7,770 nucleotides of DNA from Candidatus Cardinium sp. cBcalN2 (GTDB lineage Bacteria > Bacteroidota > Bacteroidia > Cytophagales > Amoebophilaceae): NCBI RefSeq assembly GCF_022810445.1, contig NZ_JAACGD010000141.1, positions 1 to 7,770 on the forward strand, given 5' to 3'. The translations under genes were made by a program, and so were the position numbers. Positions 1 to 6,240 of this stretch are shown one piece after another (the first letter of the stretch is position 1; every line of letters starts with the position of its first letter). Below the pieces are notes generated by a model. It did not search any database. It saw only the letters and a list, made by a program, of their open reading frames with translations, and was not told the origin of the DNA.

Positions 1-120
1 ATGGATTGCAGAGAGGTTCCTGTTTTTCCAGCTGTAAACTAAGCTTTCAGTAACTTTTTTCATCAGCGCTTGATTTTTTGGCTACTTTTTGATCAAGCAA
101 AAAGTAGCTTTAAAAAATTC
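1..120 (-). repeat. Probable dispersed intergenic repeat with strong hairpin, left part cut by window edge
   Basis: Seen: this AT-rich stretch downstream of murA contains a perfect 11-bp stem (next entry) followed, on the minus strand, by CAAAAAATCAAGCGCTGATG and then further non-coding sequence up to the edge. From memory, many Bacteroidota genomes carry scattered intergenic copies of an element built the same way: an AGTTACTTTTT-like arm, a GCTTGATC-like loop, the opposite arm, CCAAAAAATCAAG, then a purine-rich tail. The resemblance is by eye, so the family assignment is inference and the boundaries are approximate. No convincing gene is visible in it. One minus-strand frame (63 down to 1) stays open to the edge for 21 codons but has no other support. 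Confidence 0.4.
81..108. repeat. Perfect 11-bp inverted repeat (hairpin) downstream of murA, possible terminator
   Basis: The arms GCTACTTTTTG (81-91) and CAAAAAGTAGC (98-108) are exact reverse complements around a 6-base loop, ATCAAG. The hairpin lies 77 nt past the murA stop codon, where the end of the leftward transcript would be expected. On the minus strand the stem is followed by CAAAAAATC, not a T run, so a classical intrinsic terminator is not evident in the direction of murA; on the plus strand only TTT follows. It may act as a transcript-end stabiliser or simply be the core of a dispersed repeat. The inverted repeat itself is certain; its function is not. Confidence 0.7.
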
Positions 121-184
121 ATTTTTTACCAGTGTCATGAGCAGATACTTCCTGAATAGATACACAATAGGCGTTGTTGAGGTT

Positions 185-1492
185 TTATTCAACCCTTTCA
201 ATTGAAGCGCCTAATGCATTTAGTCGTTGGTCAATGTATTCATAACCTCGATCAATTTGACTAATATTTTCAATGGTACTGCTGCCTTCTGCAGCTAGTG
301 CCGCAATTAACAAAGCAATACCGGCTCTAATATCACTTGAACTCATATGGGTACCTTGTAGTTTATGGCTATTCCCTAGACCTACTATATGTACCCTATG
401 TGGGTCACATAAGACCAATCGTGCCCCCATTTCAATCAAATGATCTACAAAAAAGAGCCTGCTTTCAAACATTTTCTGGTGGATTAGCATATGCCCTTGT
501 GCATGTACCGCAGTTACAACAGCAATGCTGATTAAATCAGCAGGTATTCCTGGCCAAACTGCATCATAAAGGGTTACTAAGTTCCCATCCATTTCTGGTT
601 TAATCTTATAGCAGGGCTGCACGGGAATATGCAATTGGTTGCCCTGTTGTTCTAGAACAATACCCAACTTTTTAAAACAATACCAAACAGGTGCAAAAAA
701 TGGCATAGGCACATCTGTAATGGTTAATGCTGATTGGGTAGTTGCAGCCAATCCAATAAAGCTGCCAATTTCCAATATATCTGGTAAGATAGTATGGGTT
801 GTACCACCTAAAACAGGTACGCCTTCTATAGTTAGTAGATTGGAACCAATACCGCTAATGCGTGATCCCATTGCTACCAGCATATGGCAAAGTTGCTGTA
901 TATGTGGCTCACAAGCTGCAGGATAAATAATAGTTTTCCCTTTGGCCATGCTGGCCGCCATAATTAAGTTGGCGGTTCCTGTTACCGATGGTTCTGACAT
1001 CCATACATCAGCGCCTTTTAATTCCTGGTATTTTACTTCCCAAGCTGCCTGAGCAGCATGGTAGTAAAAAGAAATACCTAGTTGTGCTAGTCCTTCAAAA
1101 TGAGCATGAAGCCCTCTTCGGCCAATTCTATCTCCTCCAGGCTTAGCTATAATGCACTGCTTGAAACGGATTAACAAGGGTGCCAGTAGCATAATAGAGC
1201 CTCTTACCTTAGTGTATTCTTGGCGAAATGTAGCTGTAAGCATAGCTTCTTTGGCAACATGCTTCGCGCAAAACTGATAGCCTCTATCTCCCAACCGAGT
1301 AATTTGTACACCTAAAAGGGTTAAGAGTTTCATCACACTCTGTACATCAGCGATATTAGGAATGTTATGTAAGGTCACTACTTCATCAGTCAATAAGGTA
1401 GCACAGATTACTTGTAGTGCTTCATTTTTTGAGCCTTGCGGTTGAATGGTCCCTGCCAAATGGCTTCCTCCATCGATAATAAATTTAGCCAT
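185..1492 (-). CDS. murA: UDP-N-acetylglucosamine 1-carboxyvinyltransferase (MurA), Asp-type active site
   Basis: MurA transfers enolpyruvate from PEP to UDP-GlcNAc in the cytoplasm, the first committed step of peptidoglycan synthesis. The 435-residue length is normal for the family. Visible landmarks are the N-terminal GSKNEAL with Lys22-Asn23, the active-site loop PGGDRIGRR at 118-126, SVTGTANLIMAA at 169-180, PGIPADL with Asp319 matching the general-base Asp305 of E. coli, SSDIRAG with Arg389 matching Arg397, and the C-terminal IDRGYEYID. The loop has Asp121 where E. coli has Cys115. Asp at this site is known from Mycobacterium, Chlamydia and Borrelia enzymes and removes the residue that fosfomycin alkylates. 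The ATG start gives the usual N-terminus MAKFIIDGG; there is no Shine-Dalgarno, only an AT-rich leader. It begins 31 nt after the DUF4290 gene and is probably the last gene of the same transcript. Confidence 0.97.
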   Translation of the reverse strand: MAKFIIDGGSHLAGTIQPQGSKNEALQVICATLLTDEVVTLHNIPNIADVQSVMKLLTLLGVQITRLGDRGYQFCAKHVAKEAMLTATFRQEYTKVRGSIMLLAPLLIRFKQCIIAKPGGDRIGRRGLHAHFEGLAQLGISFYYHAAQAAWEVKYQELKGADVWMSEPSVTGTANLIMAASMAKGKTIIYPAACEPHIQQLCHMLVAMGSRISGIGSNLLTIEGVPVLGGTTHTILPDILEIGSFIGLAATTQSALTITDVPMPFFAPVWYCFKKLGIVLEQQGNQLHIPVQPCYKIKPEMDGNLVTLYDAVWPGIPADLISIAVVTAVHAQGHMLIHQKMFESRLFFVDHLIEMGARLVLCDPHRVHIVGLGNSHKLQGTHMSSSDIRAGIALLIAALAAEGSSTIENISQIDRGYEYIDQRLNALGASIERVE

Positions 1493-1523
1493 TGTCCAGA
1501 TTTATATTTTATATACTAACCGA

Positions 1524-2132
1524 CTATTGGTTGGGTTGCTTTTTAAAATGGTTGGATTTGACGTGCTGCTTAGTTCTGGGTTTTTGACCATTGTTACCTT
1601 CATCTGGTAGGGTTCGTATGATTGCTACATCTAGCATGGTATCATCTGGAATCATGCGTTTGATATCCTGCATAATTCTTTCATTACTGATATAATCATT
1701 GTTCCATATACTACTAAAACGACGCATCAGCCTGGCAACTGTTATAATCATCTGATCTTGCTCTTTACGAGTAGCTAGGGTGCTTATCTTTTGTATGAGT
1801 GACTCCATATGTCTTCCATAATATTTATATCTGATTAGCTGAATAAAAGGCATATGAACATAATGCTGTTGGCTGCTTTCTCTCTTAATAGGTTTGGGAT
1901 TAGGACTATCAATATCTAATTTGTAGTCTGATAATATAAAAAGATCATCCCAACGTTTTTGTGAAGACTCTGCATTAGGATTCACCACCTCCATCAGCTT
2001 TACAATGCCATAGGCTTTTTGCGTGCGAACTGTTTTGTCTTCAATGGTTACCAGCTGTTCCATAAGCTTCTGTATGTTTCTACCATATTCTTTAAGCATT
2101 AAAGGCGATCGCATTGTGTTATAGTCGTACAT
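1524..2132 (-). CDS. DUF4290 family protein, Bacteroidota-specific, function unknown
   Basis: This 202-residue soluble protein matches the DUF4290 family as I know it from Bacteroidota: an N-terminal MxDYNTxRxxLxLxEYGRNIQ motif, then a TIEDKTVRTQKAYGIV segment at about 29-44, a central KRWDDLFILSDYKLDID at 59-75, a RYKYYGRHMESLI segment at about 101-113, and a helical part containing WNND. There is no signal peptide and no membrane segment, so it is probably cytoplasmic and mostly helical. The last 23 residues are basic and low in complexity (several Lys, Arg, Gln and Asn) and are probably disordered. No catalytic motif is recognisable and no function is known to me. It sits 48 nt after the helicase gene and 31 nt before murA. 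From memory, DUF4290 next to murA is a recurrent order in Bacteroidota, which hints at a cell-envelope or cell-cycle link without proving one. Confidence 0.9.
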   Translation of the reverse strand: MYDYNTMRSPLMLKEYGRNIQKLMEQLVTIEDKTVRTQKAYGIVKLMEVVNPNAESSQKRWDDLFILSDYKLDIDSPNPKPIKRESSQQHYVHMPFIQLIRYKYYGRHMESLIQKISTLATRKEQDQMIITVARLMRRFSSIWNNDYISNERIMQDIKRMIPDDTMLDVAIIRTLPDEGNNGQKPRTKQHVKSNHFKKQPNQ

Positions 2133-2180
2133 TATGGATTATTAGGTTAATGAGCAATCATATCTATTTAAATACAGGCT

Positions 2181-4406
2181 TTATTTTGGAGGCAAAATTT
2201 CTAGTTTTGCATAGTTTAACAAGAGGGTCTTTTCTCCAAATTTATGAAAAAGAATAACAGCTTTATGCATATCTGCCGTTTCTACTAACTGCAAAACTTT
2301 TCCTACACCAAAATGCAGATGACGTACTGTGTTGCCAACTTGGAGCTTATTTGTGGACACTGTAGAGAGAGAGGATGAAACGGAAGCAGCCACTGGTTTT
2401 CTAACTGGATCGTTTATTGTAGTTACTGGCTTTTGTGGAGTCGTTGTTTTACCCCCTCTATGACTTGTCCAACCTATCTCTTGTAAAAAACGACTGGGCT
2501 TTACGTTGGCTAATTTACCAAATCTGTATCTGCTTAAAGCATAAGATAAGGTTAGCTGAATTTGTGCACGGGTAACAGCTACGTAGAAAAGACGCCTTTC
2601 TTCTTCTAAATCTGCGTTGCTGCCTAACATCATAGAAGAAGGAAAGAGTTCTTCTTCCATGCCTACCAGATATACATATTTGAATTCTAAGCCTTTAGAA
2701 GCATGAATGGTCATTAATGTTAGGCTATCTTCATTTGCGTCTTCTTTATCGGCACTGGTAATTAATGCGATTTCTTGTAAAAAACTACCCAGGCTTGGAT
2801 CCCTGTTTTCAGGGTGGTCTACGAATTGTTTGATACTATTCAATAGTTCTTGTATATGCTCATAGCGGGTTAAGCCTTCTACCGTTTTATCTTCATGCAG
2901 CTCCTTGAGCAGGCCAGATGCTTGGGCCATATAGTTTGCTATAGCATATGCATTTTCGTTTGCTAGTTTTAGAGTAGCCGTATGAATAAGTGTTACAAAA
3001 CGACTAACAGCAGCTGCAGTAGCCCCACTTAAATAGTCATTTATATTGCGTAGTAGGGTCCAGAGAGGAAGCTTTGTTTCCGCTACCATAGCAAATATTT
3101 TATCAATAGTAGTGGGGCCAATACCCCGCCTAGGGAAATTAATAATTCTTCTAAAGGCTTCGGTATCATTATAGTTTACTACAAAACGCAAGTAGGCTAA
3201 AAGATCTTTTACTTCTTTGCGCTGATAGAAAGAGAGGCCACCTATGATGCGATAAGGAATGTTTTTTTTACGCAATGCTTCTTCAAAGTTTCGAGATTGA
3301 TTATTGGTACGGTATAGAATGACAAAATCTCGATAGAGCAGTTGGCCATTTAGCTTTTCTGCCATTATGGCATCTACTACTAACCGACTCTCTTCCATAT
3401 CTGATATAGCTCTTAGTACTGCAAGCGGTGGCCCGACTGGATTATCTGTCCAAACCTTTTTTTTTAACTGATGTTCATTGTGACTAATGATTCGATTAGC
3501 TGCCTCAACAATATGCCTAGTAGAACGGTAATTTTGCTCTAGTTTGATCATTTGGTGGTTAGGATAATCATGAGAAAAATGCAAAATATTTTGAATATCA
3601 GCTCCCCTAAATGCATAAATGCTTTGTGCATCATCTCCCACTACACAAATGTTCTGGTGGCAGGAAGCCAGTTTTTTAGCAATACGGTACTGAACTAGGT
3701 TCGTATCTTGAAACTCATCAATAAATAGATAGCGAAATTGTTGTTGATACTTTGTGCTTAATGCAGGATAATCATATAATAACTTATAAGTCTGTACTAA
3801 TAAGTCATCAAAATCCATGGCACCAGCCTGTAAACAGTGGTTGGTGTATCTTAAGAAGACTTCACTGAACCTAGCCATACGCATATGGCTATCTTCTTTT
3901 TGATAGGTTGGGTCTGCCGCATAAACTTCTGGTGTAATCAACCTGTTTTTAGCATATGAGATACGTCCCAATATAATCCCTGGTTTATATACTTTATCAT
4001 CTAAGGCAAGGCTTTTAGTAATTTGTTTGATGAGTGATTTGCTGTCGTCTGTGTCGTAAATACTAAAATGGGTAGGATAGCCTAAAGTATTGGCTTCTCG
4101 TCTTAGTAGTTTGACGAAAACACTATGAAAAGTCCCGAGCCATATGGCTTGTGCGCCATTACCCACTATTTTAGTAATCCGATGACGCATTTCAGCAGCG
4201 GCTTTGTTGGTAAAGGTTAAAGCAAGAATCTGATCAGGTGTTGCTTTTTTTTCCTTAAGGATATGTGCGATTCTGGCCGTTAATACTTTTGTTTTGCCTG
4301 AGCCAGCACCTGCCACAACAATTGATGGACCTTCTGTATGAACCACTGCCTGCTTTTGCATCTCATTGAGCCCAGAAAGATAGGTTGGTTGTATAACTGG
4401 ATCCAT
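2181..4406 (-). CDS. ATP-dependent 3'-5' DNA helicase of the UvrD/PcrA type (SF1A)
   Basis: This 741-residue protein carries all superfamily 1A helicase motifs in order: Q-motif region GLNEMQKQAV at 12-21, Walker A GAGSGKT at 33-39, LTFTNKAAAEM at 63-73, the Walker B/motif II box DEFQDTN at 230-236, GDDAQSIYAFRGA at 257-269, QNYRST at 291-296, HASKGLEF at 568-575 and VAVTRA at 609-614. A low-complexity Thr/Ser/Pro linker (about 650-685) leads to a C-terminal segment (688-738) with VGNTVRHLHFGVGKV, typical of the Tudor-like domain of UvrD and PcrA. Its role would be unwinding in nucleotide excision and mismatch repair and clearing of stalled RNA polymerase or RecA. The length is full and no key residue is missing. 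Bacteroidota often carry several UvrD-like paralogues, so uvrD versus pcrA is left open. It is the first gene of the leftward cluster; the ATG start has a TAnnTTTG-like element 32 nt upstream and no Shine-Dalgarno. Confidence 0.96.
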   Translation of the reverse strand: MDPVIQPTYLSGLNEMQKQAVVHTEGPSIVVAGAGSGKTKVLTARIAHILKEKKATPDQILALTFTNKAAAEMRHRITKIVGNGAQAIWLGTFHSVFVKLLRREANTLGYPTHFSIYDTDDSKSLIKQITKSLALDDKVYKPGIILGRISYAKNRLITPEVYAADPTYQKEDSHMRMARFSEVFLRYTNHCLQAGAMDFDDLLVQTYKLLYDYPALSTKYQQQFRYLFIDEFQDTNLVQYRIAKKLASCHQNICVVGDDAQSIYAFRGADIQNILHFSHDYPNHQMIKLEQNYRSTRHIVEAANRIISHNEHQLKKKVWTDNPVGPPLAVLRAISDMEESRLVVDAIMAEKLNGQLLYRDFVILYRTNNQSRNFEEALRKKNIPYRIIGGLSFYQRKEVKDLLAYLRFVVNYNDTEAFRRIINFPRRGIGPTTIDKIFAMVAETKLPLWTLLRNINDYLSGATAAAVSRFVTLIHTATLKLANENAYAIANYMAQASGLLKELHEDKTVEGLTRYEHIQELLNSIKQFVDHPENRDPSLGSFLQEIALITSADKEDANEDSLTLMTIHASKGLEFKYVYLVGMEEELFPSSMMLGSNADLEEERRLFYVAVTRAQIQLTLSYALSRYRFGKLANVKPSRFLQEIGWTSHRGGKTTTPQKPVTTINDPVRKPVAASVSSSLSTVSTNKLQVGNTVRHLHFGVGKVLQLVETADMHKAVILFHKFGEKTLLLNYAKLEILPPK

Positions 4407-4435
4407 TGTAATAACTATTTTTATTTTTATATTTG
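4406..4435 (+). promoter_or_regulatory. Candidate Bacteroidota promoter, TTG-N19-TATATTTG
   Basis: TTG at 4406-4408 and TATATTTG at 4428-4435 are 19 nt apart and match the Bacteroidota -33 (TTTG/TTG) and -7 (TAnnTTTG) elements. A transcript would start near 4442, some 395 nt before the lipoprotein start, so it would either have a long leader or be a separate small RNA. The -33 element overlaps the first base of the helicase gene. In AT-rich DNA such matches can arise by chance. Confidence 0.25.
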
Positions 4436-4438
4436 ATC

Positions 4439-4471
4439 CAAAATAATCAATCTTGTTGTTAATCCTTCCAA
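4439..4471 (-). promoter_or_regulatory. Candidate promoter of the helicase-DUF4290-murA cluster
   Basis: Read on the minus strand, TTGG (4471-4468) is followed after 21 nt by TTATTTTG (4446-4439), one base off the TAnnTTTG consensus. The -7 element ends 32 nt before the helicase ATG, a sensible leader length. It is the best-placed candidate for the leftward cluster, but the match is imperfect and support is by eye only. Confidence 0.3.
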
Positions 4472-4641
4472 CCTTTCGAAGGAAACTGAAAGTTACGCCC
4501 TTTCATTCGTTGAATCATACAATATTAAGCAGGAGAGCAATTTAATAAATAGTTGGATAAAGGCCAAAGAACCATCTCTGCATGCTGTTGTTGCTATCTG
4601 TTATTAACTATCTACAATTATTAAAATAGATTTAAAAAGCC

Positions 4642-4649
4642 TATATTTG
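4642..4649 (+). promoter_or_regulatory. Candidate -7 promoter element TATATTTG for the lipoprotein gene
   Basis: TATATTTG is an exact match to TAnnTTTG. No clear TTG lies 19-21 nt upstream (the sequence there is ATTATTA), so the -33 element is weak or absent. Transcription would start near 4655-4657, just where the first arm of the 4657-4728 inverted repeat begins, giving a structured leader of about 180 nt before the ATG at 4838. Confidence 0.25.
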
Positions 4650-4656
4650 CTAGATC

Positions 4657-4728
4657 CACTCGGCTCGTACCAATTTAATTGCCTATTAAATTTCTTTAGC
4701 GTTTAGAGTCTGTAGAACACACCGAGTG
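4657..4728. repeat. Nested inverted repeats in the intergenic region, possible structured leader or small RNA
   Basis: The outer arms CACTCGG (4657-4663) and CCGAGTG (4722-4728) are exact reverse complements. Just outside them the pairing may extend, with TTTGC at 4646-4650 opposite GCAAA at 4728-4732 if a six-base bulge is allowed. Inside lies an 8-bp AT stem, AATTTAAT (4672-4679) and ATTAAATT (4685-4692), with a 5-base loop TGCCT. Each piece alone could be chance; together they suggest a folded RNA or a decayed element. No known RNA family was recognised. Confidence 0.35.
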
Positions 4729-4765
4729 CAAAACCAAAACCTACTAAATCTATGTAATAATTTAC

Positions 4766-4779
4766 GTACTAGCTAGTAC
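4766..4779. promoter_or_regulatory. Perfect 14-bp palindrome, candidate operator
   Basis: GTACTAGCTAGTAC reads identically on both strands with no spacer. It lies 58 nt before the preferred lipoprotein ATG and 22 nt before an upstream GTG. A dyad of this size close to a start is typical of sites for dimeric regulators, and its position downstream of the candidate promoters would suit repression. No regulator gene is present in the window and no family could be matched, so the role is inference; the palindrome is directly visible. Confidence 0.4.
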
Positions 4780-4837
4780 TTGCAAATTACCAGAAAAAGT
4801 AGTGTTTCTAAAATTCTCTTTACAGAAATTTATTAGT

Positions 4838-6175
4838 ATGTACCCTACCACAGGCCTTTATCAATGCTTTATTTGGATTTATCGCTTTAGTTTAGTTTTT
4901 TGCTTTTCCTTGATTGTTAGTTGTAGTGGTAAAAGTTGCTCTGATAAGCATAAAAAAAATGAACTGTCTACAGCAGTTGAGCCAAGGATATTAGACCCGC
5001 CAGTTTTAAAAGAGCATACTGCTCAACAAAACAATAAAAGCAAAAGAACCGATGAACAAAATCTAGATGTGTCAGATGAACTAGAGATTTCTAGAAAAGG
5101 AGCAAAAAATATCAAGCGACTAGCTAAAGTGACAGAAGATAAACAAGCTATTGTATTATTGCATGGACTTGCTAGAATTTCTTCTGACTTTAACGCCATG
5201 ATAGCAATATTAGAAAAAAGATTTCCCCATGCAACTATAGTGGCCTTAAAAAGTGTTAATAAAGACTCTAATAACCAAAAATCTGCTAGTCTTAGCTCGA
5301 AGCTATCCATTAAACAACAAGCTAGATTAGCTTATGAAGAGATCAAAGCAAAAATTCCTTTTGGTAGTCATCTTATACTTGTAGGCCATAGCCAAGGAGG
5401 ACTACGGGCTTTGGTTGTTGCCAAAGAGTATGAAGCTCGCTTGAAACGTGAATGTGCCATCACTATAGAACAATTGATTACTATAGGGACACCGTGGAAA
5501 GGAGCGCCAATATTTCAGCATATTAAGCGTGCTAAAACATTCAATGAAAAATTTGGTAAAATAGCTATAACCTTAGATAAGATACAACCAAACTACAGCA
5601 AAGCTGTAAGGGGATATTTTTTCAAAAAAGCACCAGAACTAGCAAAACACCATCCTAACTTCTATGGCAAGGCAGCGCCATTCCTTATGAAATTTAGCCA
5701 GATAGATGGCATTGCAGATTTAGACCCAGAAAGTGATTTTATTCGTAATGATGTTGTCTCAAGCCTTAAGGAAGTTGATTGGCCGATTACCGCTATTGCA
5801 GGTGTTTTAACTGACTTTTCTGAGCTTTTTGATACATTTCAATACCCTATTAGCGCCAAAGCATTGACTGAACTCAATGCCACCTATGCAGAATTGATTG
5901 GCGGTAATCCAAACTCTGAGCATGATATGTTGCTGCCTGTTGCTACACAACATGCAGAAGGTTTAGGTACTAGAAATTTTAAGCGTATAAAAGTATATGG
6001 TACCTGTCATGGCAATAAAGTAGGTGTTTCTGTAAAACGTGGGCTTTCTGAGCTTAATAATAAAGCGGTCATAGAAAAAGTGACTGAATCTATAGAAGAA
6101 ACTTTTTACGAATACAAAGAGGAAAAAGAAGAAGTGGTTGTAGAGCAAGGAGTTGAGGCTGCTCCTGCTGCTTAG
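4838..6175 (+). CDS. Predicted lipoprotein, lipase-like alpha/beta hydrolase
   Basis: From the ATG at 4838 the product has 445 residues. It opens with a hydrophobic signal segment containing one Arg and ending in a lipobox, LIVSC, so Cys29 would be lipidated after signal peptidase II cleavage. A polar linker (about 30-100) precedes an alpha/beta-hydrolase domain: AIVLLHG at 104-110 (oxyanion His-Gly), the nucleophile elbow GHSQGG at 183-188 with Ser185, TIGTPWKGAP at 215-224, and GIADLDPESDFIRN at 291-304, a segment typical of lipase/PGAP1-like esterases. Asp363 in EHDMLLPV and His391 in TCHGNKVG are the likely remaining triad members. The last 31 residues are rich in Glu. It probably hydrolyses an ester of a lipid or acylated substrate at the envelope or outside the cell; the substrate is unknown. 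An in-frame GTG at 4802 would add 12 residues; I prefer the ATG because it gives a more compact lipoprotein signal. The CCA gene follows 65 nt downstream. Confidence 0.85.
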   Translation: MYPTTGLYQCFIWIYRFSLVFCFSLIVSCSGKSCSDKHKKNELSTAVEPRILDPPVLKEHTAQQNNKSKRTDEQNLDVSDELEISRKGAKNIKRLAKVTEDKQAIVLLHGLARISSDFNAMIAILEKRFPHATIVALKSVNKDSNNQKSASLSSKLSIKQQARLAYEEIKAKIPFGSHLILVGHSQGGLRALVVAKEYEARLKRECAITIEQLITIGTPWKGAPIFQHIKRAKTFNEKFGKIAITLDKIQPNYSKAVRGYFFKKAPELAKHHPNFYGKAAPFLMKFSQIDGIADLDPESDFIRNDVVSSLKEVDWPITAIAGVLTDFSELFDTFQYPISAKALTELNATYAELIGGNPNSEHDMLLPVATQHAEGLGTRNFKRIKVYGTCHGNKVGVSVKRGLSELNNKAVIEKVTESIEETFYEYKEEKEEVVVEQGVEAAPAA

Positions 6176-6240
6176 CTACTGATGCTGCAAGCATACAATT
6201 AAAAAATAGAATCTTGGAAAGTGTAAAAAGTAAAGAGGCT

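Larger units (their letters stand above)
4407..4837. other. Divergent intergenic region between helicase and lipase-like lipoprotein genes
   Basis: This 431-nt stretch separates two divergently read genes and holds no convincing protein gene. It contains candidate Bacteroidota promoters in both directions, a long-range 7-bp inverted repeat enclosing an 8-bp AT stem-loop, and a perfect 14-bp palindrome, listed separately below. A minus-strand frame between about 4600 and 4459 reads like coding sequence but is interrupted by stops. No tRNA, known riboswitch or known small RNA could be recognised by eye. Its size is unusual beside the 31-65 nt gaps elsewhere in the window, which suggests a regulatory role, a small RNA, or decayed former genes. 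Confidence 0.6.

Noticed and set aside
1..63. Minus-strand frame from ATG at 63-61 open for 21 codons to the window edge, beginning MKK
   Set aside because: It lies inside the probable dispersed repeat, is short and cut by the edge, and has no recognisable family; it could be the start of a real gene only if sequence to the left shows it continuing.
337..926. Plus-strand open frames 337-531 and 639-926 inside murA
   Set aside because: They are antisense shadows of a clear MurA coding sequence and show no family features.
4463..4483. 6-bp inverted repeat TCCTTC/GAAGGA upstream of the helicase gene
   Set aside because: Short with a 9-base loop; expected by chance and not followed by a T run.
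4582..4629. Plus-strand 15-residue hydrophobic ORF MLLLLSVINYLQLLK
   Set aside because: Too short, no conserved context, and Leu/Ile codons are frequent by chance in AT-rich DNA.
4407..4837. Search for tRNA, tmRNA, 6S RNA, riboswitch or CRISPR in the long intergenic region
   Set aside because: No cloverleaf, no GTTCRANYC box, no direct repeats with regular spacing and no recognisable RNA family core were visible by eye.
5023..5310. Minus-strand 95-codon frame within the lipoprotein gene
   Set aside because: Its composition mirrors the opposite strand of a well-supported hydrolase domain; no motif of its own.
5963..6148. Minus-strand Phe-rich 61-codon frame that looks like a membrane peptide
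   Set aside because: The Phe run is the antisense of the Glu/Lys-rich tail of the lipoprotein, not independent evidence of a membrane protein.
6182..6194. Small hairpin ATGCT-GCA-AGCAT between the lipoprotein and cca genes
   Set aside because: Only 5 bp and no T run, so not a credible terminator; the genes may be cotranscribed.
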